11,960 nt of DNA from Acidimicrobiaceae bacterium (GTDB lineage: Bacteria; Actinomycetota; Acidimicrobiia; Acidimicrobiales; UBA10347), in NCBI GenBank assembly GCA_003485885.1, contig DNHM01000482.1, positions 1 to 11,960 of the forward strand. Reading direction: 5' to 3'. Both the position numbers and the translations under genes were made by a program. Shown here piece after piece: positions 1-7,293 of the stretch. A model generated the notes under the pieces. The model was not told the origin of the DNA and made no database searches. It saw nothing but the letters and a program-made list of their open reading frames with translations. How positions within the stretch are numbered: the first letter of the stretch is position 1; each line of letters starts with the position of its first letter.

Positions 1-1029
1 GACGGCGACTTCGTTTGCGGCACTCAGTGCAGCAGGAGCCGTGCCGCCCATACGTCCAGCCGCATAGGCCAGATCGAGACACGGAAAAGCCTGACGGTCT
101 GGCGGAGCGAACGTCAGCTCACTGAGGGCCGTCCAGTCGATGGCGCCGTACGCGTTGTGATGACGGTTGTCGTAATCGAGCGCATACCCAATACACAGGC
201 GCATATCAGGCATAGACAGCTGAGCAATGGTGGCCCCGTCGGTGTATTCCACCATCGAGTGCACAACTGACTGTGGGTGCACGACAACGTCGATGCGGTC
301 GAAGCCGACCCCATAGAGTTCGTTCGCTTCGATGACTTCGAGGCCCTTGTTCATCAGCGTCGACGAATCGACGGTGATCTTGGGGCCCATCGACCATGTC
401 GGATGAGCGAGCGCCTCGTCGATGGTAACCGTGGCGAGTTCGGCCGCAGTTCGACCACGAAACGGGCCCCCACTGGCAGTGACAACAAGCCGGGTGACCT
501 GATCGAGTCGGCCGTCGGTGAACGATTCGTTCGCCCGCAGACACTGGTGAAGCGCACAGTGTTCACTATCGACAGGCACAATTTCGGCACCCGGCGTGTT
601 TCGCACCTTCTGCACGACTGGCCCAGCGGCAATGAGCGATTCCTTATTGGCAAGGCCAAGACGTTTACCAAGCTTGAGCGTCTCGAGGGTCACCGTGAGG
701 CCGGCAAAACCAACGATGCCATTGATCACAACATCGGCATCGTGACACGCCGCGGCAAACGCATCGTCGCCAGCTTCGACCGAAAAGGCCGTGCCCAGCT
801 GATCTTGCAGACGTGTGCGGTTTGTGGCGGCTCCGAGCGCGATTGTGTGGCAGTCGAACTCCTGGGCCTGTGCAGCGAGCAGTTCCGGTGTTCCGCCGCC
901 AGCCCCCAGGGCAGTTACCTCGTACGCGGGCTCGCGCCCGGCTTCGGCAGCCTGACTGTTTGCAACCGCAATGATGTCGAGTGTTTGGGTCCCAATCGAA
1001 CCAGTAGAACCCATCACGGCCACACGCAT
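1..1029 (-). CDS. dxr: 1-deoxy-D-xylulose 5-phosphate reductoisomerase (3' end cut off by window)
   Basis: Dxr converts 1-deoxy-D-xylulose 5-phosphate to 2-C-methyl-D-erythritol 4-phosphate using NADPH and a divalent metal, the committed step of the MEP isoprenoid pathway in the cytoplasm. The 343 visible residues begin with the NADP-binding motif MGSTGSIG (residues 6-13), then show ANKESLIAAG, the metal-site segment VPVDSEHCALHQCL, TASGGPFR, the stretch HPTWSMGPKITVDSSTLMNK, and VVHPQSVVHSM. The left edge falls in the conserved LSAANEVAV segment, so about 50 C-terminal residues are missing compared with the usual length of about 390-400. The ATG at 1029 places the Rossmann motif at the normal distance from the N-terminus. 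A GTG two codons upstream (1035) is also possible, and neither has a clear Shine-Dalgarno sequence. It lies 92 bases downstream of cdsA on the same strand, the usual order. Identification is secure; the exact start is less so. Confidence 0.97.
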   Translation of the reverse strand, partial: MRVAVMGSTGSIGTQTLDIIAVANSQAAEAGREPAYEVTALGAGGGTPELLAAQAQEFDCHTIALGAATNRTRLQDQLGTAFSVEAGDDAFAAACHDADVVINGIVGFAGLTVTLETLKLGKRLGLANKESLIAAGPVVQKVRNTPGAEIVPVDSEHCALHQCLRANESFTDGRLDQVTRLVVTASGGPFRGRTAAELATVTIDEALAHPTWSMGPKITVDSSTLMNKGLEVIEANELYGVGFDRIDVVVHPQSVVHSMVEYTDGATIAQLSMPDMRLCIGYALDYDNRHHNAYGAIDWTALSELTFAPPDRQAFPCLDLAYAAGRMGGTAPAALSAANEVAV

Positions 1030-1121
1030 TGTCACCGAGGAGACTCTATTTCGTTTAGCGGCCGTTCGTCTGGTCGAACCCCTATCACCGCTGTCACGCC
1101 CTTTCGAGCAAGAAGCGCTGG
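1030..1121 (-). other. cdsA-dxr intergenic spacer
   Basis: This 92-base spacer separates the cdsA stop from the dxr start. It contains a short dyad (GTTCG / CGAAC with a 6-base loop, 1064-1079) with no following T-run, so I do not call it a terminator. I see no convincing -35/-10 pair and no Shine-Dalgarno sequence before dxr. Co-transcription of dxr with cdsA is the simplest reading. Confidence 0.4.
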
Positions 1122-2459
1122 TTAGGCGCTTACCGCCGAGGTTGCTTCGAGAATGTTCAGGGCCAAGCCAGCACACCAGACAGCTGGCATAACGAAGAGA
1201 AGACCGTCGAAGCGGTCAAGAATGCCGCCATGGCCTGGCAACATCGTGCCCATGTCCTTGACACCGAGATCACGTTTGAGCATGGACTCACACAGGTCGC
1301 CGAGCGTGGCAGCCACTGCCGCGACCACCCCGAGCACGATGGTGTCAGCGAAACCACCAGGGGCATCACCCCATGGAGCGATATTGAAGCCGCCAATGAC
1401 GACAACCGACACGATGATGCTCATCACCGCTCCGCCGACGACACCTTCGAGCGTCTTGTTCGGACTGTGCGCAGATAACGGGGTCCGTCCCATCGATCGA
1501 CCGACGACGTAGGCGCCGATGTCGTACACGACAGTTGCCAGAATGGCTGCGAAGAGTAAGCCGGCACCGTGTGATTGGAACTCGAGTAGGCCGGTCGTGT
1601 CGTTCGCAACGATGGAATCGCTGGACAACAACAGACCTGCAAACGAACCAAGCACGCTGATGTAGCCGATCCCGAGCAAGGTGATACCAAGGTTGGGTAC
1701 GGGTCGGCCGCTTCCCACGCCAAGCAGGTACCACAACAGAGCACACACGATGGCAATGAACAGCACCACCGGATAGGCCGCGGCACTCTTCCAGTACACA
1801 GCGACGTTCAGCCCAACGGTGGTCGCGATCCCGAGCAGCGACGCCGGGTTGTACCCAACAATCCGCATGGCGTTATAAAACTCAGCGGTCGCGAGGCCCA
1901 AGATGGCGGTCGCCACAATGAGTCCTGGAACCTCGCCGATATACAACGCACCAAGCGCAAGCACTCCCAGGCCCAGCCCGGTCACGGTTGCAGCAGCAAT
2001 ATTGCGGTCTGAAGACTTCGCCGCAGCTGATTCCGCCGAGCCTGCGGTAGCCGCGGCCTGGTTGGCGGCCCGAGCTCGCTGAGCCCGCCCGCCGGTCGGC
2101 GTAGGCGCAGGTGTCCCAGAAGCAGGCTCAGCTGGTGGGGCCGGTGGCGGAACCGGAGAACTAGCAGTAGCGGGAGGCGCTGGATCAGCGTCGAGGCCAA
2201 AGAACACATCTCCGGCAGCTTCGACAGGGCCCACAACTTCTGGTGGAGGTGTTGGATCGAGTAGCCGGATGTCGTCGAGTTCGTTGTAGTCGCTCGCTCC
2301 GTCGCGCCAACGCGGCCCCCCTCCTTCGGACGCATCGACCTGGCCAGTACCTGGCTCGGTCCAGTGCGGAAGTGTGAGATCACTCCCGCCTTCGTCGTCA
2401 CCCGCGAACCAGCTCTCGGGTCCGCGTATTGGCCCACCTGGCGGATCGATGTCACTCAT
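1122..2459 (-). CDS. cdsA: phosphatidate cytidylyltransferase (CDP-diacylglycerol synthase) with long N-terminal extension
   Basis: CdsA makes CDP-diacylglycerol from CTP and phosphatidic acid at the cytoplasmic membrane, the branch point for phospholipid synthesis. The 445-residue product is far longer than the usual 260-310. Residues 1-150 are hydrophilic, acidic and Pro/Ala-rich, with a proline-dense stretch at about 92-122, and are probably disordered. From about residue 152 to the end there are multiple hydrophobic segments. Family signatures are clear: VYDIGAYVVGRSMG (311-324), SPNKTLEG (332-339) and the CTP-transferase signature across 393-416, with KRDLGVKD and PGHGGILDRFD. The ATG at 2459 overlaps the frr stop as ATGA (2456-2459), which supports this distal start and translational coupling. 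An internal start that removes the extension cannot be excluded, but none has a better signal. dxr follows. Identity is secure; the function of the extension is unknown. Confidence 0.95.
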   Translation of the reverse strand: MSDIDPPGGPIRGPESWFAGDDEGGSDLTLPHWTEPGTGQVDASEGGGPRWRDGASDYNELDDIRLLDPTPPPEVVGPVEAAGDVFFGLDADPAPPATASSPVPPPAPPAEPASGTPAPTPTGGRAQRARAANQAAATAGSAESAAAKSSDRNIAAATVTGLGLGVLALGALYIGEVPGLIVATAILGLATAEFYNAMRIVGYNPASLLGIATTVGLNVAVYWKSAAAYPVVLFIAIVCALLWYLLGVGSGRPVPNLGITLLGIGYISVLGSFAGLLLSSDSIVANDTTGLLEFQSHGAGLLFAAILATVVYDIGAYVVGRSMGRTPLSAHSPNKTLEGVVGGAVMSIIVSVVVIGGFNIAPWGDAPGGFADTIVLGVVAAVAATLGDLCESMLKRDLGVKDMGTMLPGHGGILDRFDGLLFVMPAVWCAGLALNILEATSAVSA

Positions 2460-3025
2460 ACTTCGAGTAGCTCTTCCTCTTTGGCGGTAACGGCAGCGTC
2501 GATCTCTCGTTCGTGCGATTGAGTAATTTCGTCGATCCGTTTCTCGGCACGGTCGATGTCGTCCTCTGGAGCATCGCCGTCTTTCTTCATCTTGTCGAGA
2601 TCTGAGCGGGCCGACCGGCGGCTATTTCGAATGGCAATGCGCCCATCTTCGGCCATGTTCCGCACGACCTTGATCAGGTCCTTGCGACGCTCAGCAGTCA
2701 GCGCAGGGAACGCGAGTCGGACAACGACACCATCGGTCGACGGGGACAATCCCAGGTCACTCTCTCGGATCGCCCTCTCGATCCCTTCGACGGAGTCCTT
2801 GTCGAAGGGGGTGATGACCAACATGCGAGCCTCGGGAACGCTGAACGAGGCGAGCTGCTGCAACGGCACAGGTGTGCCGTAGTACATGACCGGCATTTTC
2901 TCGACCAGAACTGGCGTTGCTCGACCCGTACGCACCCCGCTGAAGTTCTGGCGAGCGTGGGCAACAGCTCCGGTCATGCTTTCTTCGGCATCTTCGAGGA
3001 CTAGCTCGATCATTTCATCGCTCAC
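2456..3025 (-). CDS. frr: ribosome recycling factor
   Basis: RRF works with EF-G to split the post-termination ribosome so the subunits can be reused. The 189-residue product matches the family length of about 185. It shows the expected pattern: FSGVRTGRATP near residue 30, YYGTPVPLQQLAS, the stretch DSVEGIERAIRESDLGLSPS, then LTAERRKDLIKVVRNMAE and a charged C-terminal helix ending KEEELLEV. I chose the GTG at 3025 because it gives a family-length N-terminus and follows an AGGAG sequence by 10 bases. A longer in-frame reading from 3076 would add 17 residues with no homology to RRF. The stop overlaps the cdsA start by 4 bases. In many bacteria pyrH lies directly upstream; here a gene on the opposite strand separates them, so frr must have its own promoter in 3026-3179. 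Confidence 0.97.
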   Translation of the reverse strand: MSDEMIELVLEDAEESMTGAVAHARQNFSGVRTGRATPVLVEKMPVMYYGTPVPLQQLASFSVPEARMLVITPFDKDSVEGIERAIRESDLGLSPSTDGVVVRLAFPALTAERRKDLIKVVRNMAEDGRIAIRNSRRSARSDLDKMKKDGDAPEDDIDRAEKRIDEITQSHEREIDAAVTAKEEELLEV

Positions 3026-3035
3026 GGCGACTGTT

Positions 3036-3040
3036 CTCCT
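3036..3040 (-). promoter_or_regulatory. Shine-Dalgarno sequence for frr
   Basis: AGGAG on the minus strand, 10 bases before the GTG at 3025. It is the only good ribosome binding site near the frr N-terminus and decides for the 189-residue start over the longer reading. Confidence 0.6.
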
Positions 3041-3104
3041 GTTGGATTCAACGCGTCTAAACGAACGCTCCTGCAACAGTACCGATCAGGAGCACCATAA
3101 GTAG

Positions 3105-3147
3105 ACCACCACTCGCGTGTTCCTTGCCATAGGGGGCCCGTGGTGGT
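3105..3147. repeat. 8-bp inverted repeat in the divergent promoter region
   Basis: ACCACCAC (3105-3112) and its exact reverse complement GTGGTGGT (3140-3147) flank 27 bases that contain GGGCCC. It could be a two-half-site operator acting on both divergent genes, an RNA hairpin, or chance. No T-run follows, so it is not a standard terminator. Confidence 0.35.
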
Positions 3148-3179
3148 TGTAGAGTACGTGGTGCCGACGACCTAGCGAG

Positions 3180-4418
3180 ATGTTGACCGTGGCCCCACCT
3201 TTGCTTGCAGGCGACGTAATCGTCGTCGGGAACTCTTCCGATGATCCATTCGCGATCGATATTGCGTTCGCCTTAGGGCAGTCCGAAGACATCGCCGATC
3301 TCATCAGCATGAAGGTGTTCGCTAACAGCGAGTTCTGCCCCCGCTTCATCTCCGACGAGAATGATCTGACCGAGATAGGTCATCAGCTCGAGGGCAAAAC
3401 GATCGTGATCGTGAGCACGTCAAGCTTGACCATGAGTCGCAACTCGCTTGCGATGCGGAACCTGCTCATCGCCAGAGCATCCAAGGACAATGGTGCGGCA
3501 GCGGTGGTGCTTGTCGAGCCGGATCTCTTCTATAGCGCACAAGATCGGGGGCCTCGGCACGGCCAGGGCACTACCCATTTCGACCGCGACATCAAAGATC
3601 TGAAGAAGTTCGATGGCCAACCGTTCTCGTCTCGTCTCTATGCCCAGATGCTCCGGCTCGCAGGTGTTGACCGAGTCGTCACGGTGCACAACCACTCGGT
3701 GGCTGTCCAAGCTGAGTTCACCGAGGTATTCGAAGGACGATTTCACAATCTGATCCCGTACGACCTGTACGCCGATTATCTGCACAATGCGAACATCGTC
3801 GACTTCGACTCAGACGGCGAAGGCCTGGTCCTTTGCGCTCCCGACAAGGGGGCACGAGAGTTCGTCCGCGAGATGTACGCAGTCCTGGCGCTTCCCAAGG
3901 CAAAGTTCATCCTGTTGGACAAACAACGGAATGGTGAACGCGACGTCGAGATCAGCTTGGACCCCGAAAGCGATACAAGCATCGACGAGGTCGCCGGTCA
4001 TGATCTTGTGCTCTTCGATGACATGGTGCGCACCGGTTCAACGGTGGTCAAGTCGTGCGAGTTCCTGAAATCGGCCAAGCTGAACCGCACGGTTTTTGCC
4101 GTGTCACACTTCTACGCAAGTTCCGAGGGTCGCGAGAAAATGGCGAACCCTGCTATCGATGAAATCCTCACCTTGAACACGCTGCCTACGGTGCTGAACC
4201 GCGACGTACAGGGCCGCCTGCGCAAGAAACTGGTGGTGCTCAAGATCGAACAATGGCTGGCTCGCAACCTTGCCGAGATCCTTGAGTTGCCCCGCACTCG
4301 ACACGACAGCCTCTACCACATCGATATGTCGTCGAAGAACCCTCGCTTCAAGCGCAAGATCTGGTCAAACGACCAACTCTCGAGCCTGCGAGACGACGTT
4401 CCCCTTCCGTTTCAGTAG
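3180..4418 (+). CDS. divergent ribose-phosphate pyrophosphokinase (PRPP synthetase-like)
   Basis: PRPP synthetases transfer pyrophosphate from ATP to ribose 5-phosphate, supplying purine, pyrimidine, histidine and NAD synthesis. The product has 412 residues against about 315 for the standard enzyme. The PRPP-binding loop is intact as LVLFDDMVRTGSTVV (276-290). YSAQDR (118-123) matches the usual YARQDR. GVDRVVTVHNHS (162-173) matches the usual VDRVLTVDLHA segment but has His in place of the Asp. CAPDKGA (219-225) matches the SPDxGG region, and LDKQRNGERDVE (246-257) keeps the Lys and Arg of the catalytic flexible loop. The added length comes from an insertion at about 124-146, an altered N-terminal region and about 45 extra C-terminal residues. 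ATG 3180 is the first in-frame start after a stop at 3150. Superfamily membership is firm; whether it makes PRPP or acts as a regulatory homologue is open. Confidence 0.85.
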   Translation: MLTVAPPLLAGDVIVVGNSSDDPFAIDIAFALGQSEDIADLISMKVFANSEFCPRFISDENDLTEIGHQLEGKTIVIVSTSSLTMSRNSLAMRNLLIARASKDNGAAAVVLVEPDLFYSAQDRGPRHGQGTTHFDRDIKDLKKFDGQPFSSRLYAQMLRLAGVDRVVTVHNHSVAVQAEFTEVFEGRFHNLIPYDLYADYLHNANIVDFDSDGEGLVLCAPDKGAREFVREMYAVLALPKAKFILLDKQRNGERDVEISLDPESDTSIDEVAGHDLVLFDDMVRTGSTVVKSCEFLKSAKLNRTVFAVSHFYASSEGREKMANPAIDEILTLNTLPTVLNRDVQGRLRKKLVVLKIEQWLARNLAEILELPRTRHDSLYHIDMSSKNPRFKRKIWSNDQLSSLRDDVPLPFQ

Positions 4419-4435
4419 CCACTCCGAAATGGCTA
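4416..4435. terminator. possible weak bidirectional hairpin between convergent genes
   Basis: TAGCCA (4416-4421) and TGGCTA (4430-4435) form a 6-bp stem with an 8-base loop, starting at the stop codon of the PRPP synthetase-like gene. It lies in the 43-base gap where that gene and pyrH converge, where termination from both sides is expected. There is no T-run on either side and the stem is short, so this is only a candidate. Confidence 0.25.
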
Positions 4436-4461
4436 GCAACGCGGGGTGAGCAGACGCCGGG

Positions 4462-5217
4462 TTAGGAGACGATCGTGCCGACTGCTTCGCCAGCCAAGAT
4501 TTTGGGCACGTTGTCCTCGCCCATCAGGTCAAACAGCACGATCGGCAGGTTGTTGTCCATACACAACGTGGTCGCTGTGGCGTCCATGGCTCGGAGATCA
4601 TTGCTGAGCACATCGAGATAACTCACCGTGTCGAGCTTGGTTGCTGTTGGATCAACCTTGGGGTCGGCGGTATAAATGCCATCGATGCCAGAGTGGGTGC
4701 CCTTGAGTAGCACTTCGGCATCGATTTCAGCGGCACGAAGCGCTGCTGCTGTGTCCGTGGTGAAGAATGGGTTGCCGGTGCCACCGGCGAAGATTACGAC
4801 CCGGTTCTTCTCGAGATGGCGAATCGCTCGGCGCCGAATGTACGGCTCGGCGATTTCAGACATTTCGATCGCTGTCTGCACCCGAGTTGGCACGCCCAAG
4901 CGTTCGAGCATCTCTTGCAATGCAAGGCCGTTGATAACCGTGGCCAACATGCCCATGTAGTCGGCCTGAGCCCGATCCATGCCAGCGCCTGCGCCAGATA
5001 GGCCCCGCCAGATATTTCCGCCGCCGACCACAACCGCAATCGACACATCAAAACGTTGACGTGCCTTCGCGATGGTCTTCGCTATGGACCCAACAATGTC
5101 GCCATCGATGCCGTAGCCGATGTCTCCGGCGAATGCTTCGCCGGAGACCTTCAGCATCACCCGATTCCAACGAGCAGGTTCAGAGCCGCGCTTGGAGAAA
5201 TCTGGGGTTTCAGACAT
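4462..5217 (-). CDS. pyrH: UMP kinase
   Basis: PyrH phosphorylates UMP to UDP with ATP, a required step in pyrimidine nucleotide synthesis; the bacterial enzyme is a hexamer of the amino-acid-kinase fold. The 251-residue product is close to the family length of about 240. It shows [10 protein letters not shown] (22-31), GGGNIWRG (65-72), the UMP-site segment [15 protein letters not shown] (86-100), [18 protein letters not shown] (145-162), DGIYTADPK (179-187) and MDATATTLC (211-219). The start at 5217 has AGGA 4 bases upstream, a rather short spacing. About 10 residues precede the conserved core, as is common in actinobacterial versions. It is the last gene of the rpsB-tsf-pyrH run, 38 bases after tsf, and ends facing the PRPP synthetase-like gene. 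Confidence 0.97.
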   Translation of the reverse strand: MSETPDFSKRGSEPARWNRVMLKVSGEAFAGDIGYGIDGDIVGSIAKTIAKARQRFDVSIAVVVGGGNIWRGLSGAGAGMDRAQADYMGMLATVINGLALQEMLERLGVPTRVQTAIEMSEIAEPYIRRRAIRHLEKNRVVIFAGGTGNPFFTTDTAAALRAAEIDAEVLLKGTHSGIDGIYTADPKVDPTATKLDTVSYLDVLSNDLRAMDATATTLCMDNNLPIVLFDLMGEDNVPKILAGEAVGTIVS

Positions 5218-5255
5218 TGGTTCCTTTGGGTTTGGACGGAGTGGTCAGCCGACCG

Positions 5256-6044
5256 TCAGGCGCCGATGCGGGCCTGGACGAAACGTACCACGGTGCCAGG
5301 AGCAGCGGTTTCAGCAACCGTGACCTTGTCGCCGTTGAGGCCCTGCTCAAGCAGAACACTTTCCTTGTACCAGGCGCCGAGGCGACCGTCGACGATTTTG
5401 TCCCAAGCAGCCTCGGGCTTACCTTCGGACTTGGTGATCTCGAGCAGCGCTTCGCGCTCCTTGGCGACGTCGTCTTCGGAAACCTCAGACTTGTCGAGGA
5501 AACGAGGGTTCGCAAACGCACAGTGCAGTGCGATCGAGTGCAGCGCATCTTCAGCCACACCACTACCTTCGACGACGATGCCAATCGAGCCACGACCATC
5601 CTGCACGTGCAGGTAGGTGTCGAGCGTGTTGCCTTCGGCAGCCTCGACGATGTGGACGGCACCGATGTCGATGTTTTCCTTCTTGGTCAACATCAGGTCT
5701 TCGATATCGGTCGCGCAGTCAACTGCAGGATCTCCACCGGCAAGGGCGACGTCGGCCAACTTCTGAGCAACAGCGACGAAGTCATCGCTCTTGGCCGAGA
5801 AGTCGGTTTCGCTGCGCAGCAGCACGACGGCAACCTTGTCGCCGTCTTGTGCCAGAGCGACTGCGCCATCGGTGTTGTCGCGGTCGCTGCGCTTGGCAGC
5901 CTTGCTCAAACCCTTTTCGCGCAGGATCTGCGTTGCTGCTTCGGCATCGCCACCAGCTTCGGTGAGTGCCTTTTTGGCATCCATCATGCCGGCGCCGGTT
6001 GCGTCGCGCAGTGCTTTGACATCTTTGGCGGTGAAATCAGACAT
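5256..6044 (-). CDS. tsf: elongation factor Ts
   Basis: EF-Ts is the guanine-nucleotide exchange factor that recharges EF-Tu. The 262-residue product shows the N-terminal UBA-like segment [20 protein letters not shown] (5-24), the Phe-containing motif [11 protein letters not shown] (79-89) that contacts EF-Tu, and the C-terminal segments [18 protein letters not shown] (180-197) and [19 protein letters not shown] (216-234). Length fits the shorter actinobacterial form. The ATG at 6044 is chosen over one nine codons upstream because it sits 7 bases after a good GAGGAG sequence and gives the usual N-terminus. The start overlaps the rpsB stop by 8 bases (6037-6044), so its translation is probably coupled to rpsB. 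Confidence 0.97.
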   Translation of the reverse strand: MSDFTAKDVKALRDATGAGMMDAKKALTEAGGDAEAATQILREKGLSKAAKRSDRDNTDGAVALAQDGDKVAVVLLRSETDFSAKSDDFVAVAQKLADVALAGGDPAVDCATDIEDLMLTKKENIDIGAVHIVEAAEGNTLDTYLHVQDGRGSIGIVVEGSGVAEDALHSIALHCAFANPRFLDKSEVSEDDVAKEREALLEITKSEGKPEAAWDKIVDGRLGAWYKESVLLEQGLNGDKVTVAETAAPGTVVRFVQARIGA

Positions 6045-7101
6045 CGGGATTCTCCTCTGCGGGTGTATCAACTGCAGCAGCTTCTTCGGCTGCAGGTGCT
6101 TCGGGAGCAGCTTCGACTGGCGCTGCTTCGGCGGCGGGTGCCGCTACTTCTTCGGCGGGTGCTTCGGCTGGCGCCTCTGCGGGGGCCGCTACTTCTTCAG
6201 CAGCAGGGGCTGGTGTTTCTTCAGCCGGGGCTTCTTCGACAGGAGCGGGCGCTGCAGCTGCTGCGGCGATGTTTTCCTGAACGCGGGCTTCGCGTGCAGC
6301 AGCGGCCTCGGCGGCAGCGGCCATGGCAAGTGCCTGTTCGCGTGCAACACGAGCTTCGTCTTCTGCTGAACGCGCAGTAGGCGCAGCAGCAGCGGCAGCT
6401 GGGTTACGACGGCTGTGAATGAAGCGGCCTTCGATGACGGCATCGCTCATGATACGAGTCATGATTTCACCTGAACGGATGGCGTCGTCATTGCCGGGAA
6501 TGACGTACTGGATCAAGTCAGGATCACAGTTGGTATCGACCACCGCGATGATGGGAATGCCGAGCTTGTTGGCTTCGGTGACAGCAATGTGTTCTTTGCG
6601 GGTGTCCAAGATGAAGATCGCGTCAGGAACCTTGGTCATGTTCTTGATACCGCCAAGGTTGCGCTGCAGCTTGACGAGCTCGCGGCTCTTGAGCAGTGCT
6701 TCCTTCTTTGGCATCATGTCGAACTCGCCGGTTGCGATCATGCGCTCGTATTCGCGCATCTTGCCGACACGCTTTGAGATCGTTTCGAAGTTGGTGAGCA
6801 TGCCGCCGAGCCAACGCTGGTTCACGTACGGCATGTTGCAACGATCGGCATAACTTTCGATGCTGTCCTGGGCCTGCTTCTTGGTGCCCACGAACATGAT
6901 CGAGCCACCCTTACCAATGGTGTCGCGCACGAAACCGTAAGAGTTTTCGATCTGGCTAAGCGTCTGGCGCAGGTCGAGGATGTGGATACCCGAACGTTCA
7001 CCGTGGATGAATCGCTTCATCTTCGGATTCCATCGACGGGTTTGGTGTCCAAAGTGGACGCCCGCATCGAGTAGCTGCTTCATGGACACTACTGGTGCCA
7101 T
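6037..7101 (-). CDS. rpsB: 30S ribosomal protein S2 with long Ala/Pro/Glu-rich tail
   Basis: S2 binds the 30S subunit late in assembly and is needed for S1 association where S1 is present. Residues 1-233 are a standard S2 core: [105 protein letters not shown] and RFIHSRR. Residues 234-354 add about 120 residues: an Ala-rich charged stretch (about 240-285), probably helical, followed by repeats of [11 protein letters not shown] type. Actinobacterial S2 proteins often carry such tails, and this one is at the long end. The ATG at 7101 is chosen over in-frame sequence to 7236 because it gives the family N-terminus ([11 protein letters not shown]) and has GGAGA 5 bases upstream. It leads the rpsB-tsf-pyrH operon and overlaps tsf by 8 bases. 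Confidence 0.97.
   Translation of the reverse strand: MAPVVSMKQLLDAGVHFGHQTRRWNPKMKRFIHGERSGIHILDLRQTLSQIENSYGFVRDTIGKGGSIMFVGTKKQAQDSIESYADRCNMPYVNQRWLGGMLTNFETISKRVGKMREYERMIATGEFDMMPKKEALLKSRELVKLQRNLGGIKNMTKVPDAIFILDTRKEHIAVTEANKLGIPIIAVVDTNCDPDLIQYVIPGNDDAIRSGEIMTRIMSDAVIEGRFIHSRRNPAAAAAAPTARSAEDEARVAREQALAMAAAAEAAAAREARVQENIAAAAAAPAPVEEAPAEETPAPAAEEVAAPAEAPAEAPAEEVAAPAAEAAPVEAAPEAPAAEEAAAVDTPAEENPDV
6040..6400 (-). repeat. low-complexity repeat DNA encoding the S2 C-terminal tail
   Basis: The DNA here repeats GC-rich Ala, Pro and Glu codons with near-copies such as GCTACTTCTTC (plus-strand reading) at 6141 and 6187. It encodes roughly residues 234-354 of S2. Slippage within such sequence would explain tail-length variation among relatives. 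It is part of the rpsB coding region, not a separate element. Confidence 0.6.
6052..6057 (-). promoter_or_regulatory. Shine-Dalgarno sequence for tsf
   Basis: GAGGAG on the minus strand, 7 bases before the ATG at 6044 and lying within the last codons of rpsB. It fixes the tsf start. Confidence 0.7.
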
Positions 7102-7293
7102 TGGTTTCTCCAGTCGGTTGAAGGGAGACCCGAACCAGCGCCTTTCCCACAGTGGGAGCGGCGACCGCTGACGGTCGGATCTTTTGTAATAGGGACGCGC
7201 CGGTTGCGCGTTCAGTGCGTCGGTAATGATAACCACACGAAGGCGCGAATAGCCCCCGATGCAGCCACTTCTCGCAAGCTTGTATGGGTCGCT
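7102..7293 (-). other. rpsB leader / intergenic region
   Basis: This 192-base gap between the M23-like gene and rpsB holds three consecutive dyads on the rpsB strand: a 6-bp stem CGACCG/CGGTCG with a 4-base loop (7162-7177), a 13-base palindrome TCCCACTGTGGGA (7145-7157), and the Shine-Dalgarno hairpin (7103-7136). TATCAT (7226-7231, minus strand) could be a -10 element but has no matching -35. A dedicated rpsB promoter is expected here; I cannot place it with confidence. No T-run terminator for the upstream operon is visible. Confidence 0.45.
7103..7136 (-). promoter_or_regulatory. Shine-Dalgarno-sequestering hairpin in the rpsB leader
   Basis: On the rpsB mRNA strand, GGUU-CGGG-UCUCC (7136-7124) can pair with GGAGA-AACC (7111-7103): a 5-bp UCUCC/GGAGA stem topped by a 12-base loop, a 4-base bulge (CGGG), then a 4-bp GGUU/AACC stem. 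GGAGA is the rpsB ribosome binding site and the structure ends one base before the AUG. Folding would hide the initiation region. In E. coli, S2 represses its own operon through the rpsB leader, so an autoregulatory role is plausible here but unproven. Confidence 0.45.

Larger units (their letters stand above)
3026..3179. promoter_or_regulatory. divergent intergenic region between frr and the PRPP synthetase-like gene
   Basis: These 154 bases must carry the transcription starts for frr-cdsA(-dxr) leftward and for the PRPP synthetase-like gene rightward, since both genes begin here in opposite directions. I cannot assign a confident sigma-70-type promoter: TTGCCA (3124-3129) and TAGAGT (3150-3155) point rightward but are 20 bases apart, longer than the preferred 16-18. 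An 8-base inverted repeat (3105-3147) is listed separately. The rightward gene has no obvious Shine-Dalgarno sequence. Confidence 0.45.

Noticed and set aside
1064..1079. Rho-independent terminator after cdsA
   Set aside because: The stem is only 5 bp and no T-run follows on the minus strand.
277..1125. Long open frame on the plus strand opposite dxr
   Set aside because: It lies fully antisense to a clearly conserved dxr, has no recognisable domain, and its composition is that of a mirrored codon pattern in GC-rich DNA.
2456..2459. Missing uppS between frr and cdsA as an anomaly
   Set aside because: uppS sits between frr and cdsA in many proteobacteria and firmicutes, but in actinobacteria such as mycobacteria it lies elsewhere, so its absence is expected.
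2456..3076. Longer form of frr starting at 3076
   Set aside because: The 17 extra residues have no match to RRF and lack a ribosome binding site; GTG 3025 has AGGAG upstream and gives the family length.
5061..6380. 439-codon plus-strand frame opposite pyrH, tsf and rpsB
   Set aside because: It spans three conserved minus-strand genes, and its Leu/Arg-rich C-terminal part is just the complement of the Ala/Pro/Glu codons of the S2 tail.
6037..7236. Longer form of rpsB starting at 7236
   Set aside because: The extra 45 residues are not S2-like and would be read through the dyad-rich leader; ATG 7101 has a Shine-Dalgarno sequence and the conserved N-terminus.
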